Assembly (NCBI RefSeq): GCF_003048255.1
Contig: NZ_CP028487.1
Coordinates: 1,984,001-2,048,000 of the forward strand
Length of the DNA: 64,000 bases
Direction: 5' to 3'
Source: Yersinia massiliensis
GTDB taxonomy: Bacteria; Pseudomonadota; Gammaproteobacteria; Enterobacterales; Enterobacteriaceae
Both the position numbers and the translations under genes were made by a program. This document shows positions 1 to 8,758 of this stretch, in pieces; position 1 is the first letter of the stretch; every line of letters begins with the position of its first letter. The notes beneath the pieces are model-generated. The model saw nothing but the letters and a program-made list of their open reading frames with translations. It had not been told where the DNA came from and searched no databases.

Positions 1-2
1 GA

Positions 3-1367
3 ATGGCAAAGGATGACCCCAGAACAAAAGATTTAGAGAATCAGTATGCTCAGATATATAAAAATTCTCAGGCCACAAAGGAAGGTAATAAAGTATCTAA
101 TGATGCTGCAAATGCATTAAAAACTCAGCGTGAATCAATCGCCGAACTAAGTACGGGATACGAGGAAGGGAGTTTAGCTCTAGCAAAGTTCAAAGCAATT
201 CAGGCTCTTGGAGGAAAATCTAGCCCACAGGATACAGCGGCAGCAGAAAAAAACGCAGAGATTCAGTGGAAACTTGAGCAAGAAAAACAGGATAAAATAT
301 CAGCCAAGGAGATGCAAACGTCTGCAAATATTGCAAAGGTTCGAGATGAAGATCTTGCTCAGGCTAAGCGCCAACTTGACGCTAAATTTATCGATGAAGA
401 AGCCTACCAGAAGCGCAGGTTAGAAATAGCGGGTGAGTATTCTAAAAAGATAGCTGAAGAGTCAGCAAATAATGCTGTAACCCCACAACAGCAAAACGCC
501 GCATTAGTTGATCCTGTACAGGCGTTGGCTAATGAGAATGCTCAAAAGTTAGCACTGATTCAGAAATTTGAAGAGGATAAAACGTTAACCGAGCAGCAAG
601 CGTTAACTCTCCGTAATGCCGCAAACACCCAGTACGAGCAAGCTAGGCTGGCAGCTCAATGGGATATCTGGAGGAATCAGAGTGAGGGAAACCAGTATCT
701 GGCAAGCTCGCTCGAATCGTTAGGGCAGCGCTCAACCAATATTCTTACCGGCCTAATCATGCAGACACAATCTGGAAAGCAGGCAATGCTTAATCTTGCT
801 TCAACAATTGCACAAGATGGTATTGGTGCTCTTGTTGATATGGGGCTTCAGTATGTCAAAAACATGATAATGGGACAGGCGGCGGCAACTACTGCTCTTG
901 CTGCTACGGCCGCACAAGCAACCGCAGCGGCAGCGGCATGGGCTCCAGCGGCGGTTAGCGCCTCTATTGCGACAATGGGAGGAGCTTCTTCGGTCGGTAC
1001 TACTGCTTATGGCACAGCGCTGGCAGCATCGAAGGGACTGGCCTTGGCCGGCGCTCGTAAGAACGGCGGTCCAGTAAATGCTGATTCAATGTACCAAGTC
1101 GGGGAGGGTGGGAAGCCAGAACTACTTAAAGCGTCCAACGGCAAGCAGTACATGATCCCCGGCGACAATGGAAAGGTCATCAGCAATAAGGATATGCAGG
1201 GTGGTAGTGGTGGGGGAACATCACTAAATCAAGTAATGAATATTACTGTGAACACTACTAACGGGCTGGATGATGCCACTATTAAACAGTTAAGGCAGGC
1301 ATGGAAAACGGATACAATGCTTATTCTCAAAGACCAGCAGCGCCCACGAGGGTTGTTGAGCAGGTAG
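3..1367 (+). CDS. Phage tail tape measure protein, C-terminal part (lambda gpH-like)
   Basis: The reading frame is open from the window edge, so this is the C-terminal part of a longer protein; tape measure proteins usually have 700 to more than 1,000 residues and 454 are visible. The first 230 residues are charged and helical, as expected of the coiled rod that sets tail length. A run of alanine-rich, membrane-like sequence follows (about residues 285-345), then a glycine-rich tail with the pattern GGPV..GS/DSMYQVGE-GKPE that is typical of the C-terminus of lambda H-type proteins. Its position upstream of M, L, K, I and J homologues agrees. The ATG at base 3 need not be the true start. Family assignment is from sequence pattern and gene order. 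Confidence 0.85.
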   Translation: MAKDDPRTKDLENQYAQIYKNSQATKEGNKVSNDAANALKTQRESIAELSTGYEEGSLALAKFKAIQALGGKSSPQDTAAAEKNAEIQWKLEQEKQDKISAKEMQTSANIAKVRDEDLAQAKRQLDAKFIDEEAYQKRRLEIAGEYSKKIAEESANNAVTPQQQNAALVDPVQALANENAQKLALIQKFEEDKTLTEQQALTLRNAANTQYEQARLAAQWDIWRNQSEGNQYLASSLESLGQRSTNILTGLIMQTQSGKQAMLNLASTIAQDGIGALVDMGLQYVKNMIMGQAAATTALAATAAQATAAAAAWAPAAVSASIATMGGASSVGTTAYGTALAASKGLALAGARKNGGPVNADSMYQVGEGGKPELLKASNGKQYMIPGDNGKVISNKDMQGGSGGGTSLNQVMNITVNTTNGLDDATIKQLRQAWKTDTMLILKDQQRPRGLLSR

Positions 1368-1415
1368 AGGTGACACTAAAGTAATCATTAGTTACAAACT
1401 AAAAAGGAGCTTTAA

Positions 1416-1634
1416 ATGCGTTATCAAATTGAAGAGATCGCTGCTTTCGATTATCCGGATGATAATGAATCTGGAATTGTTGGAACGGTAAACTTTATTT
1501 ATGAAGATCATAATCGAAACATTAAAGTTTTCGTTTGTATTCCGCATGATAAGAATTCATCCCTTGCAGTAATTGAACAAAGAATTTTCGAGCAAGCCAA
1601 GAAGCAATTAAAAGAACTGGCATCAGAAATTTAA
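1416..1634 (+). CDS. Small hypothetical phage protein (moron candidate)
   Basis: A 72-residue acidic protein preceded by a good ribosome binding site (AAGGAG, 7 bases before ATG). I recognise no family. There is no signal peptide or membrane segment; the C-terminal third looks like an amphipathic helix rich in Lys, Gln and Glu. It lies between the tape measure gene and the M-like gene, where lambda has no gene, and is directly followed by a strong hairpin terminator. Own RBS plus own terminator inside the tail operon is the usual layout of a moron, cargo expressed from the prophage. The function is unknown. Confidence 0.7.
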   Translation: MRYQIEEIAAFDYPDDNESGIVGTVNFIYEDHNRNIKVFVCIPHDKNSSLAVIEQRIFEQAKKQLKELASEI

Positions 1635-1656
1635 GTTCTTCCTGTACTAAAATACT

Positions 1657-1678
1657 AACCCGCTCAGGCGGGTTTTTT
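1657..1678 (+). terminator. Intrinsic terminator inside the tail operon
   Basis: AACCCGC and GCGGGTT form a perfect 7-bp stem around the loop TCAG, followed by a run of six T. It ends the small gene at 1416-1634. Late transcription would have to read through it to reach the M-like gene, which fits Q-type antitermination. Confidence 0.85.
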
Positions 1679-1695
1679 ATTATCCGGAGTACCCC

Positions 1696-2046
1696 ATGCC
1701 AGAAACATTTACATGGAGCCCACAAAAAGGCTTCACGGCTTCCCGCGCGCCAAATGTAGCTGTCGTTAAACTTGGCGATGGCTACGAGCAGAGGCAGGTC
1801 AAAGGCATTAACCCATTGATGGATAGCTATTCTCTGACATTCATGGGAACTGACGGTCAATGCAATAAACCGAATGTAGCAAAGCAAGCAGAAGCATTCA
1901 TTAAGGCGAGAATGGCCGTAGAGGCGTTCTACTGGACACCATCAGATACTGGTGCTCAAGCGCTTTATGTGTGCCGCTCGTGGTCAATGAAAAAGACCGG
2001 TCCAGTATTTGAATTGTCATGCACGTTTGATCAGGTGCCACGTTAA
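1696..2046 (+). CDS. Phage minor tail protein (lambda gpM-like)
   Basis: 116 residues, close to lambda M (109). It shows the family pattern: an aromatic N-terminus (TFTWSP), LGDGYEQR near residue 30 matching FGDGYSQR in lambda M, a FYWTP motif near residue 77 matching FLWTP, and a C-terminus with an F-DQV motif. M-type proteins act in assembly of the conical tail tip. It follows the tape measure gene as in lambda, apart from the inserted small gene and terminator. The start has a moderate RBS (CCGGAG). Confidence 0.85.
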   Translation: MPETFTWSPQKGFTASRAPNVAVVKLGDGYEQRQVKGINPLMDSYSLTFMGTDGQCNKPNVAKQAEAFIKARMAVEAFYWTPSDTGAQALYVCRSWSMKKTGPVFELSCTFDQVPR

Positions 2047-2072
2047 TTAAAGCCGAAAGGCAGGAGTGAGTT

Positions 2073-2270
2073 ATGACGCAAGAAGAACGAATTGAAGCGC
2101 TAGAACAGCAGGTATCAGAGATGAAAAAGCAGCTCACCGAAATTAAGCAAGCTGTGACTCATCACCAAGATTCAAATCAAGCAAATTTTAACGATATAAA
2201 TGCGGCCATTTCTCAGGCCGCTAAAGATATTTCTACTTTTTACTCAGGACGATTTTACGTTCATAGTTAA
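2073..2270 (+). CDS. Small coiled-coil phage protein, unknown function
   Basis: A 65-residue protein with a clear RBS (GGAG, 8 bases upstream). Residues 3-35 have a strong heptad pattern (IEALEQQVSEMKKQLTEIK) predicting a parallel coiled coil, followed by an Asn/Ala-rich helix. No function is recognised. It lies between M and L homologues, a place with no gene in lambda, and its stop overlaps by four bases the stop of a convergent small gene (2267-2491). Confidence 0.6.
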   Translation: MTQEERIEALEQQVSEMKKQLTEIKQAVTHHQDSNQANFNDINAAISQAAKDISTFYSGRFYVHS

Positions 2271-2491
2271 ACTCTGAATTGCTCTAACTGGTCAGCTAAA
2301 TCGTTAAGGGCTGGTGTATTTGTTTGACGTAATTCTTTTAAGAATATTTCTCTCAATGGTTCCTGTAACTTCTGAAACATAAGGCCGAGCGCCACTTTCA
2401 GAGCGGTCACTTCAGCACCAAGAGTATTCAAATCAGTGTTATCTGTGGTTACCTGCAAATTGTTAATAACACTTTGTTTTTGTTGACTCAT
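2267..2491 (-). CDS. Small moron-like protein resembling YecF (DUF2594)
   Basis: 74 residues, transcribed against the tail operon, with RBS AAGGAAATGAT before ATG. The central part reads L..EV..LK..L.L...L, and both this spacing and the total length of 74 residues match the chromosomal YecF protein encoded at 54634-54858 in this window (LANEVACLKATLTLLLKAI). I infer that it is a phage member of, or relative of, that family. An opposite-strand gene inside a late operon is a typical moron. Function is unknown for both proteins. Confidence 0.6.
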   Translation of the reverse strand: MSQQKQSVINNLQVTTDNTDLNTLGAEVTALKVALGLMFQKLQEPLREIFLKELRQTNTPALNDLADQLEQFRV

Positions 2492-2630
2492 ATCATTTCC
2501 TTATCCCAGAGTAAATCAGCCATTCCTCCGATAGATAACACTCAAGCCGCGCATGGCTAGAGTGGGCTGACCTTACACAATAGAAGATCAGCCGGTAATC
2601 GCCATTGAGTTGATCAATAAACACGCCAAT

Positions 2631-2653
2631 GCCCACGAAAGTGGGCTTTTTTA
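2631..2653 (+). terminator. Intrinsic terminator before the L-like gene
   Basis: GCCCAC and GTGGGC form a 6-bp stem closed by the stable tetraloop GAAA and followed by TTTTTTAT. It lies eleven bases before the start of the L-like gene and closes the second moron insertion. Confidence 0.85.
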
Positions 2654-2663
2654 TGGGTGAAAT

Positions 2664-3368
2664 ATGAGAGACATACCAGCAGAACTCATTATCGCGAGCG
2701 TTGATGCTGGCGTTGGCGCAATGATTGACCTGTTCGAGGTTGATTTACAGTCATTCGGCGGTGATGTGATCCGCTTTCATTCCGGTACCAATGGTTATTA
2801 CGGTGATGTTATCTGGAAAGGTCAGCAATACTCGGCCTATCCAATAGCGGTAGAAGGGTTTGAAGTTAAGTCAGAAGGGACTTACTCGCGGCCAACGATG
2901 AAGGTTGCCAACATCACCGGCTTAATTACTGGCATTAACAGCGATTTTGATGATGCATTGGGTGCAGTCGTTACTCGGCGGCAGGTTCTGGTTCAAAATC
3001 TCGATGCGGTTAATTTCCCCGGTGGCAATCCAGATGCGGATACCACGATGGAGGCTGTTTCACGCTATGTGATCGAGGAAATGGTTGAAGAAACTTTCGA
3101 GACAGTGACTTACAACCTTGCCACTCCAGTGGATTGCGATAACGCGATTATCCCAGCACGAACCATTCTGGCAGACGTTTGCCAGTGGATATATCGCGGT
3201 GATGGCTGTGGTTACTCTGGGCCGCCTGTTGCCGATGATAAAGACAACCCAACGACCGACCCATCAAAAGATAAGTGCTCAAAACACTCTTCAGGATGTC
3301 GATATCGCCACCCTAAACCAGAACCACTCCCAATAGGTTGCTTCCCCGGATCAGCTAAGGTGTCCTGA
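2664..3368 (+). CDS. Phage minor tail protein (lambda gpL-like, Fe-S tail tip protein)
   Basis: 234 residues, the usual length for lambda L. The N-terminal two thirds is a beta-rich tail-tip domain. The C-terminal part carries four spaced cysteines (C-x8-C near residue 175, then C-x6-C near residue 207), the arrangement that in lambda gpL binds a [4Fe-4S] cluster. A further Cys lies close to the C-terminus. The stop codon overlaps the start of the next gene (TGATG), so the two are translationally coupled. It acts in the tail tip between the baseplate hub and M. Confidence 0.88.
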   Translation: MRDIPAELIIASVDAGVGAMIDLFEVDLQSFGGDVIRFHSGTNGYYGDVIWKGQQYSAYPIAVEGFEVKSEGTYSRPTMKVANITGLITGINSDFDDALGAVVTRRQVLVQNLDAVNFPGGNPDADTTMEAVSRYVIEEMVEETFETVTYNLATPVDCDNAIIPARTILADVCQWIYRGDGCGYSGPPVADDKDNPTTDPSKDKCSKHSSGCRYRHPKPEPLPIGCFPGSAKVS

Positions 3369-4093
3369 TGCTTGAGAATGAATGCCTTGAGTTCGCCGCC
3401 TCGTCTGATGAAGAGGTTTGTGGCCTGATAGTAGGCAATGAGTCGCTAGTCAGATGTCGAAATATTCACCAAGACCCAAGGCGGCACTTTCGAATAAGTG
3501 ATGATGACTGGTTAGAAACAGAAGCGGCGGGAGAAATCACCGCCGTTTTTCATTCTCACCCAGAGCAAAAGCTTGTGTTATCTGGTGCAGACCGATCCGG
3601 ACAGTTGGCAACCGGCATCGATTGGTGGCTTGCTAGCGGCGGAAAGCTTCGGAAATTTAGACCTGTAGAGCATCTGCTAGGTCGGACATTCAAGCATGGT
3701 GTTATGGACTGCTACACACTATTTCGTGACGCCTATCATTTGTGCGGCATTGATTTGCCTGATTTTGAACGCACTAACGGGTGGTGGCTGCGCGGCGAAG
3801 ACCTTTACCTAAAAAACATGGCAGCCAATGGTTTTCATGGAGTAAATATGCAAGACGTCCAACTGGGTGATGTGTTTATTCGGCGAGCTTTTCCAGAGTC
3901 AGACCCTTGCCACGCCATGATTTACCTTGGTGATAACACCATTCTTCATCATGAAAATACCGGTCGCCTAAGTCGTCGCGAACCTTTGCGGCCTGCTTAT
4001 TTGCGCCTTACTCATTCAATCTGGAGACACGAACAATGCTCATCTTTAGATTTTCGGGGAGTCTTCGACGACATTTCCGCCAAATCACTTTAA
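3368..4093 (+). CDS. Phage tail tip assembly protease / NlpC-P60 protein (lambda gpK-like)
   Basis: 241 residues with two domains. The N-terminal half has the JAMM (Mov34) metalloprotease signature HSHP followed by S..D, near residues 60-75. The C-terminal half is an NlpC/P60 hydrolase domain with a Cys near residue 119 (MDCYTLFRD) and a His near residue 183 (CHAMIYLG). Lambda gpK has the same two-domain build and acts in tail tip maturation, possibly also in cutting peptidoglycan. It is coupled to L by a TGATG overlap and its 3' end overlaps the I-like gene by 58 bases. Confidence 0.88.
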   Translation: MLENECLEFAASSDEEVCGLIVGNESLVRCRNIHQDPRRHFRISDDDWLETEAAGEITAVFHSHPEQKLVLSGADRSGQLATGIDWWLASGGKLRKFRPVEHLLGRTFKHGVMDCYTLFRDAYHLCGIDLPDFERTNGWWLRGEDLYLKNMAANGFHGVNMQDVQLGDVFIRRAFPESDPCHAMIYLGDNTILHHENTGRLSRREPLRPAYLRLTHSIWRHEQCSSLDFRGVFDDISAKSL

Positions 4094-4563
4094 AGGTTGA
4101 TACCCCTTCGCAGGGGTTACGCCTTCTTCTTGCCCAATGTCCTGAATTCAAACGTGACTTCTATAAATCAAAAATTCGAATGCGGGTTGACGGCAATGAC
4201 GTTTCCAATGACACGCTTAATTTTCACATGGATCGGCACTTAAGGGACGGCGCGACAGTCTTGTTTGTCCCTGTTGTTGAGGGGGCAATAACTGCTGTGG
4301 CCGCAGCGTGGATCATGGTCGCCGTTACCGTGGCCTCAGTAGCCTATTCGCTCTATATGACCTCGAACATGAAAACTAAGACGTCGGCTGAGTCTGCACA
4401 AAGTGGCACGATAACGAATAACTCATTCACCAGCGCTGAGAACAAAGTTGGACAGGGGCGGCCTGTTCCATTGCTGTTGGGCGAAATGGTTGTTGGATCG
4501 AACGTGGGTTCGCTCGGCATTGATACCAGCAATAACAAAGATTGGAACATCTCTATTAGCTAA
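4036..4563 (+). CDS. Phage tail assembly protein I (lambda gpI-like)
   Basis: 175 residues. The first 85 form a ubiquitin-like beta-grasp region typical of lambda I. An Ala/Val-rich hydrophobic segment follows at about residues 84-108 (VEGAITAVAAAW onward), then a low-complexity Ser/Thr region and a C-terminal GRPVPLLLGEM block, common in tail assembly proteins that precede J. The start lies within the end of the K-like gene, as in lambda. It is probably an assembly factor that is absent from the finished virion. Confidence 0.85.
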   Translation: MLIFRFSGSLRRHFRQITLKVDTPSQGLRLLLAQCPEFKRDFYKSKIRMRVDGNDVSNDTLNFHMDRHLRDGATVLFVPVVEGAITAVAAAWIMVAVTVASVAYSLYMTSNMKTKTSAESAQSGTITNNSFTSAENKVGQGRPVPLLLGEMVVGSNVGSLGIDTSNNKDWNISIS

Positions 4564-4572
4564 GGTGGCAAT

Positions 4573-7500
4573 ATGAGTTCAGGCGGCGGTGGCGGAAGTA
4601 CACCAACACTCATTAATGACAATCTCACGTCAAAGCAATTTTATCGCGTTCTCGACATCATTTCAGATGGCCCAATTTACGGCCCTGTAGACCAAGAGCA
4701 TTTGTCATCATTCAGACTAAATAAAACACCAATCACTAATAATGCAGGTGTAGTTAGCGTTCCTGGAGTTAGCGTCGCCTGGCGGCCAGGATCAGCAACA
4801 CAAACCCCAATAAATGGCTTCTCTGCTGTTGAGTCAACAACCATTGTTAAGGCAGACGTAACTCAGGCAACGCCGCTAGTGAGAACTATCACTGACACAA
4901 ATGTTACCCGCGTAAGGCTTAATATCGGCGTCAGTTCATTGGTAGAGCAGGATGCTCAAGGAAACCAAAGGAACACTTCAGTGACAATGGTCATTGAAAC
5001 CAGGGTTGGGAATAGTTCTTTTCAGGTCGTTAAAACAGTAACGATTGGCCCAAATAAAATTTCAGGGGAATACCTTGAAGCGCACTTGATTGATGCACCT
5101 GAAACAAAGCCATTTGATATTCGAGTTCGCCGCATTACTGCTGATAGTACAAGCGACTTTCTCAGAAATGGAACCATCTGGAATAGCTTTACTGAGATGA
5201 TTGACGACAATCTCTCATATCCTTACACGGCTGTATGTGGCGCTGTAATTGACCGAGATCAGTACACTGACACACCTAACCGAACATACCATTTACGTGG
5301 ACTAATAGTGGATGTACCCGATAATTACGACCCAATAACACGCACATATACCGGCCTCTGGCTGGGTGGTTTCAAATCAGCATGGACCAATAACCCTGCG
5401 TGGATATTCCGCATGCTGGTTAAAAATACGCGCTACGGACTGGCTCGTCGTGCGGGATATATCGATGTTGATGACGGTAGCCTGTACGTGTTATCTCAAT
5501 TCTGTGACCAAAAAGTAGAAGATGGATTCGGTGGTGAAGAGCCTCGATTTACCTTGAATGCTTATATTACTGAGCAGAAAAGTGCGCGTGAATTACTTGA
5601 TGATATCGCTGGCATGTTTCGAGGGATAGCGCTGTGGGATGGTATGCGATTCAGCATCATGATAGACCGACCACAAGATCCGGTTGCCGCTGTAACGAAT
5701 GCCAGTGTCGTTGATGGGCTATTCACCTATAGCGCAATGAAGCGATCCGAGCGTTACAACGCTGTCGTTGTGTCATGGACTGACCCCAATAACGGTTGGG
5801 AGCAAGTGAAGGAATATTACTCTGATGATGAGATGATCAGCAGTAGTGGTGCCTACAACGAAACAACGATAGAGGCTTTTGGTTGTACATCTCGTGGACA
5901 GGCCCGCCGCACCGCTAGATGGTTAGTCGAAAGCGCCAAGCTTGAAAAAGACAAAGTAACGTTTCGCATGGCACGTGATGCAATTGGGTTTATCCCTGGC
6001 GACATTGTTGAGTTAATGGATAACAACAGAACAGCGGCCCGACTCGGTGGACGAATAGTTAGTCATAGCGGGGTGGTGATCAATGTTGACGCTGATGTGT
6101 CGGCGTTGGCTGGAAATGGCGACACTATGTCTATCATGGGCGCTAACGCTAAATTCACTAAATATGAAATTGCCTCGGTTAATGGTTCTGCTATCACGCT
6201 GAAAGTTGCGCCAGCATGGGTTAGAGATGGCACTACGTTTGCAATTTCAACCAGTGAAGTATCTACGCGCTTGTTCCGTATTATGGGGATATCTGAAGAT
6301 GAAAATAACTCTATCTACAGCATATCCGCAACGCTGCATAACCCCAACAAGCAAGCCATTGTTGATGAAGGGGCTGTATTCGATGTCCCTTCCGATACAT
6401 TGAATGGTTATCGCGTCCCAAATATCGAGAACCTTCGGGTGATCAACACGAACAGTGAGACTGTTCAAGTCAGCGCTTCGTGGGAAACAGCCACTACAAC
6501 CAGAAAACTTGTGTTTGAGTTGCTGGTTTATACCTTAGATGGAAAGGTTTTCGCGCAGTACGAAACAGATCAGTTCCGCTATGACTTCTTTGGCATTCCG
6601 GCAGGGATGTATTCTCTTGGAGTTCGTGGGCGTAATGATAACGGCATGAAAGGGGCTGAAACGCAGGTTAGTTTGCTCATTGGTGTCCCACCAATGCCGT
6701 CATCAGTTCGATGGACGCCAGGCATATTCTCTGCTGATGTCGTGCCAGTAATGAACATTACAGCCACAACAGATACTACCTTTGAGTTTTGGTGGACTGG
6801 AGAAATACCAGCATCTAGCCTGGCAAACATTGAGAATGAAGCTCAGTTTTTAGGGCGATCAACTCAATGGACGTTGAACGGACTCAAGGCCGATACAACT
6901 TATTATGTTTACGTCAGGACTCGTAATGCGTTTGGTGTTTCTGAGTTTGTTGAGGCATCCGGTGTCGCATCCTCCGATATTCCCGGCATGATTGATTACA
7001 TTGATGATGCAATCAGGGGATCAGAAGCATTTGAATCTATAACCACAAAAATAGATACAAACAGTGATGCAATAATTGAAAACGCAATAGCCAACGATGC
7101 TGATATTAGGAGGTGGAGGGTTGATTCTGGGCGAGGTAAAGCGGAGATACTTGAAGTTAGAACAGTTATTGCAAATGACCAGGAATCATTTGCCGAGTAT
7201 CGACAATTGGTCACCGCGCAATTTGATGAACAAGAGGCAGCCATTCAAACAAAGGCAACAACAAAGTTTGACCATACTGGGCAGGGTTCGGCTGTTTATA
7301 GTGTCAATGCAGGTTTTACTTATAATGGGCAGGATGTATCAGCTGGCATGTCAATTGCTGCTGAAGTGTCAGGCGGAGTGGCAAAAAGTTATATTCTTTT
7401 TAGCGCAGATACATTTGCAGTTTATAACACCAATAACGGTGGTTATGAGTTAGCGTTTGCCGCTACAGGGTCACAAACATTCCTGAGGGCTGCGTTCATT

Positions 7501-7740
7501 CAAGATGGCTCTATAACCAATGCAAAAATAGGCGAATACATCCAGTCTAGTAATTGGAATGGCTCAACTATAGGTTGGCATGTGAATAAAAATGGAGATG
7601 CTTGGTTTAATAATGCAAATATAAGAGGGCAGTTAACAATGGACACAACCACAAATGGTATTCGTACAATAATAGATTATCGTGGTCAAAAAACATATCA
7701 TGCTAATGGACAAATTGCCGTGCAAGTGGGTTATTTCTGA
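4573..7740 (+). CDS. Phage host specificity protein (lambda gpJ-like central tail fibre)
   Basis: 1,055 residues (lambda J has 1,132). The N-terminus begins with a Gly/Ser-rich stretch and the conserved block LTSKQFYRVLDIISDGPIYG. It continues through the hub domains (INPAWIFRMLVKNTRYGL-type motif near residue 275) and fibronectin-III-like repeats (about residues 615-800). The C-terminal 200 residues contain NAKIGEYIQS.NW and a closing FNNANIRGQLTM region. This protein forms the tail tip hub and usually determines receptor binding through its C-terminus. It is followed by a TGATG overlap with the next gene. Confidence 0.93.
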   Translation: MSSGGGGGSTPTLINDNLTSKQFYRVLDIISDGPIYGPVDQEHLSSFRLNKTPITNNAGVVSVPGVSVAWRPGSATQTPINGFSAVESTTIVKADVTQATPLVRTITDTNVTRVRLNIGVSSLVEQDAQGNQRNTSVTMVIETRVGNSSFQVVKTVTIGPNKISGEYLEAHLIDAPETKPFDIRVRRITADSTSDFLRNGTIWNSFTEMIDDNLSYPYTAVCGAVIDRDQYTDTPNRTYHLRGLIVDVPDNYDPITRTYTGLWLGGFKSAWTNNPAWIFRMLVKNTRYGLARRAGYIDVDDGSLYVLSQFCDQKVEDGFGGEEPRFTLNAYITEQKSARELLDDIAGMFRGIALWDGMRFSIMIDRPQDPVAAVTNASVVDGLFTYSAMKRSERYNAVVVSWTDPNNGWEQVKEYYSDDEMISSSGAYNETTIEAFGCTSRGQARRTARWLVESAKLEKDKVTFRMARDAIGFIPGDIVELMDNNRTAARLGGRIVSHSGVVINVDADVSALAGNGDTMSIMGANAKFTKYEIASVNGSAITLKVAPAWVRDGTTFAISTSEVSTRLFRIMGISEDENNSIYSISATLHNPNKQAIVDEGAVFDVPSDTLNGYRVPNIENLRVINTNSETVQVSASWETATTTRKLVFELLVYTLDGKVFAQYETDQFRYDFFGIPAGMYSLGVRGRNDNGMKGAETQVSLLIGVPPMPSSVRWTPGIFSADVVPVMNITATTDTTFEFWWTGEIPASSLANIENEAQFLGRSTQWTLNGLKADTTYYVYVRTRNAFGVSEFVEASGVASSDIPGMIDYIDDAIRGSEAFESITTKIDTNSDAIIENAIANDADIRRWRVDSGRGKAEILEVRTVIANDQESFAEYRQLVTAQFDEQEAAIQTKATTKFDHTGQGSAVYSVNAGFTYNGQDVSAGMSIAAEVSGGVAKSYILFSADTFAVYNTNNGGYELAFAATGSQTFLRAAFIQDGSITNAKIGEYIQSSNWNGSTIGWHVNKNGDAWFNNANIRGQLTMDTTTNGIRTIIDYRGQKTYHANGQIAVQVGYF

Positions 7741-8738
7741 TGGCAGAGCCGATTCTATATGTCTCCCCCAGTGATGGGGGGAAAGGTGTCTATATGACAT
7801 CTGGAACACGGTTACTTAGATTTCTAGGAAACTACGACACATTGGGAACAGGCAACCCGCCATCCGTTGTTCTGAATGGTTATACAGGAGGGCAGTTATA
7901 TTTAGTCCCGACATCTTTCGGGGGAGTAAATACCCCCGCAGGTGCCGCCTCGGCATATGCGTGGTATGTTACGGGTTACTCAATGTCGGGCAACCGTATA
8001 ACCTTTACGACTTCAGATAGTAATTACGGATGGGCGACATTCTCAGCGTTTGAAATTCCGACATCCCCAGCGTTCGGGACATACGGGTTATTCCTGCAAA
8101 ATTCGGCTAATTTCATGGCAATAACCGATGCTACGGCATTGGGTTTTTGCACATGGCGAGGGCAGGTCACTATATCGTCAGATTGGCAAGTACCAGCAGG
8201 GATACCAAACCGTAATAATGCTATCGTGTTTGCTAATTGGAACGATCCTAATGTGTCTTTACTATACGATAGTGCCAATAAAAATATTCATTGCTTTGCT
8301 ATCAACTCGACAGGCTCGACGAGTAACGGCTCAGTGGTTGCTAACGTGTGTGTTTTCACCACGGGTTTTTTCCCTGCACCGCCCAGCGCCGGCACTGCGG
8401 GGTTAGCTATTTTTAATACATCAGGACAATGCACATATTCATCCCGCTATGCGCCGCTAATTCTGGCAAACACGACACAACTAAGTTCCACACCTAATAC
8501 ATGGGTAAATACTGGCATAACAAGACCTATGATCCCCCTTCCTAGTCTTGGAGGGCTACCAGCAGGACTAGAGCAAAGCGGAGGTTTTATAGGGTGGTAT
8601 CTAACCGCTATGAGAATGTCAGGATCAAGCATAACAGCAGGACAGGGGGCTTATTTAAATAGCGTCCCAATGAGTGACAATAGATACGGTAATAGTCCGT
8701 TGGCTTTACCCGTTCTAAATACCGACACTTACTTTTAA
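7740..8738 (+). CDS. Unrecognised phage tail protein downstream of J (332 aa)
   Basis: 332 residues rich in Gly, Ser, Thr and aromatics, without charge clusters, signal peptide or membrane segment; it looks like an all-beta surface or adhesin-like protein. Internal segments GYTGGQLYLVP, SAYAWYVTGYSMSGNRITFT and GFIGWYLTAMRMSGSSIT suggest at least two related beta modules at the two ends. I do not recognise a family. It is coupled to J by a TGATG overlap and lies immediately before the side tail fibre gene, so a role in the tail tip or receptor binding is a reasonable inference. Confidence 0.75.
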   Translation: MAEPILYVSPSDGGKGVYMTSGTRLLRFLGNYDTLGTGNPPSVVLNGYTGGQLYLVPTSFGGVNTPAGAASAYAWYVTGYSMSGNRITFTTSDSNYGWATFSAFEIPTSPAFGTYGLFLQNSANFMAITDATALGFCTWRGQVTISSDWQVPAGIPNRNNAIVFANWNDPNVSLLYDSANKNIHCFAINSTGSTSNGSVVANVCVFTTGFFPAPPSAGTAGLAIFNTSGQCTYSSRYAPLILANTTQLSSTPNTWVNTGITRPMIPLPSLGGLPAGLEQSGGFIGWYLTAMRMSGSSITAGQGAYLNSVPMSDNRYGNSPLALPVLNTDTYF

Positions 8739-8758
8739 ATCAAATTAGGAATAATCAT

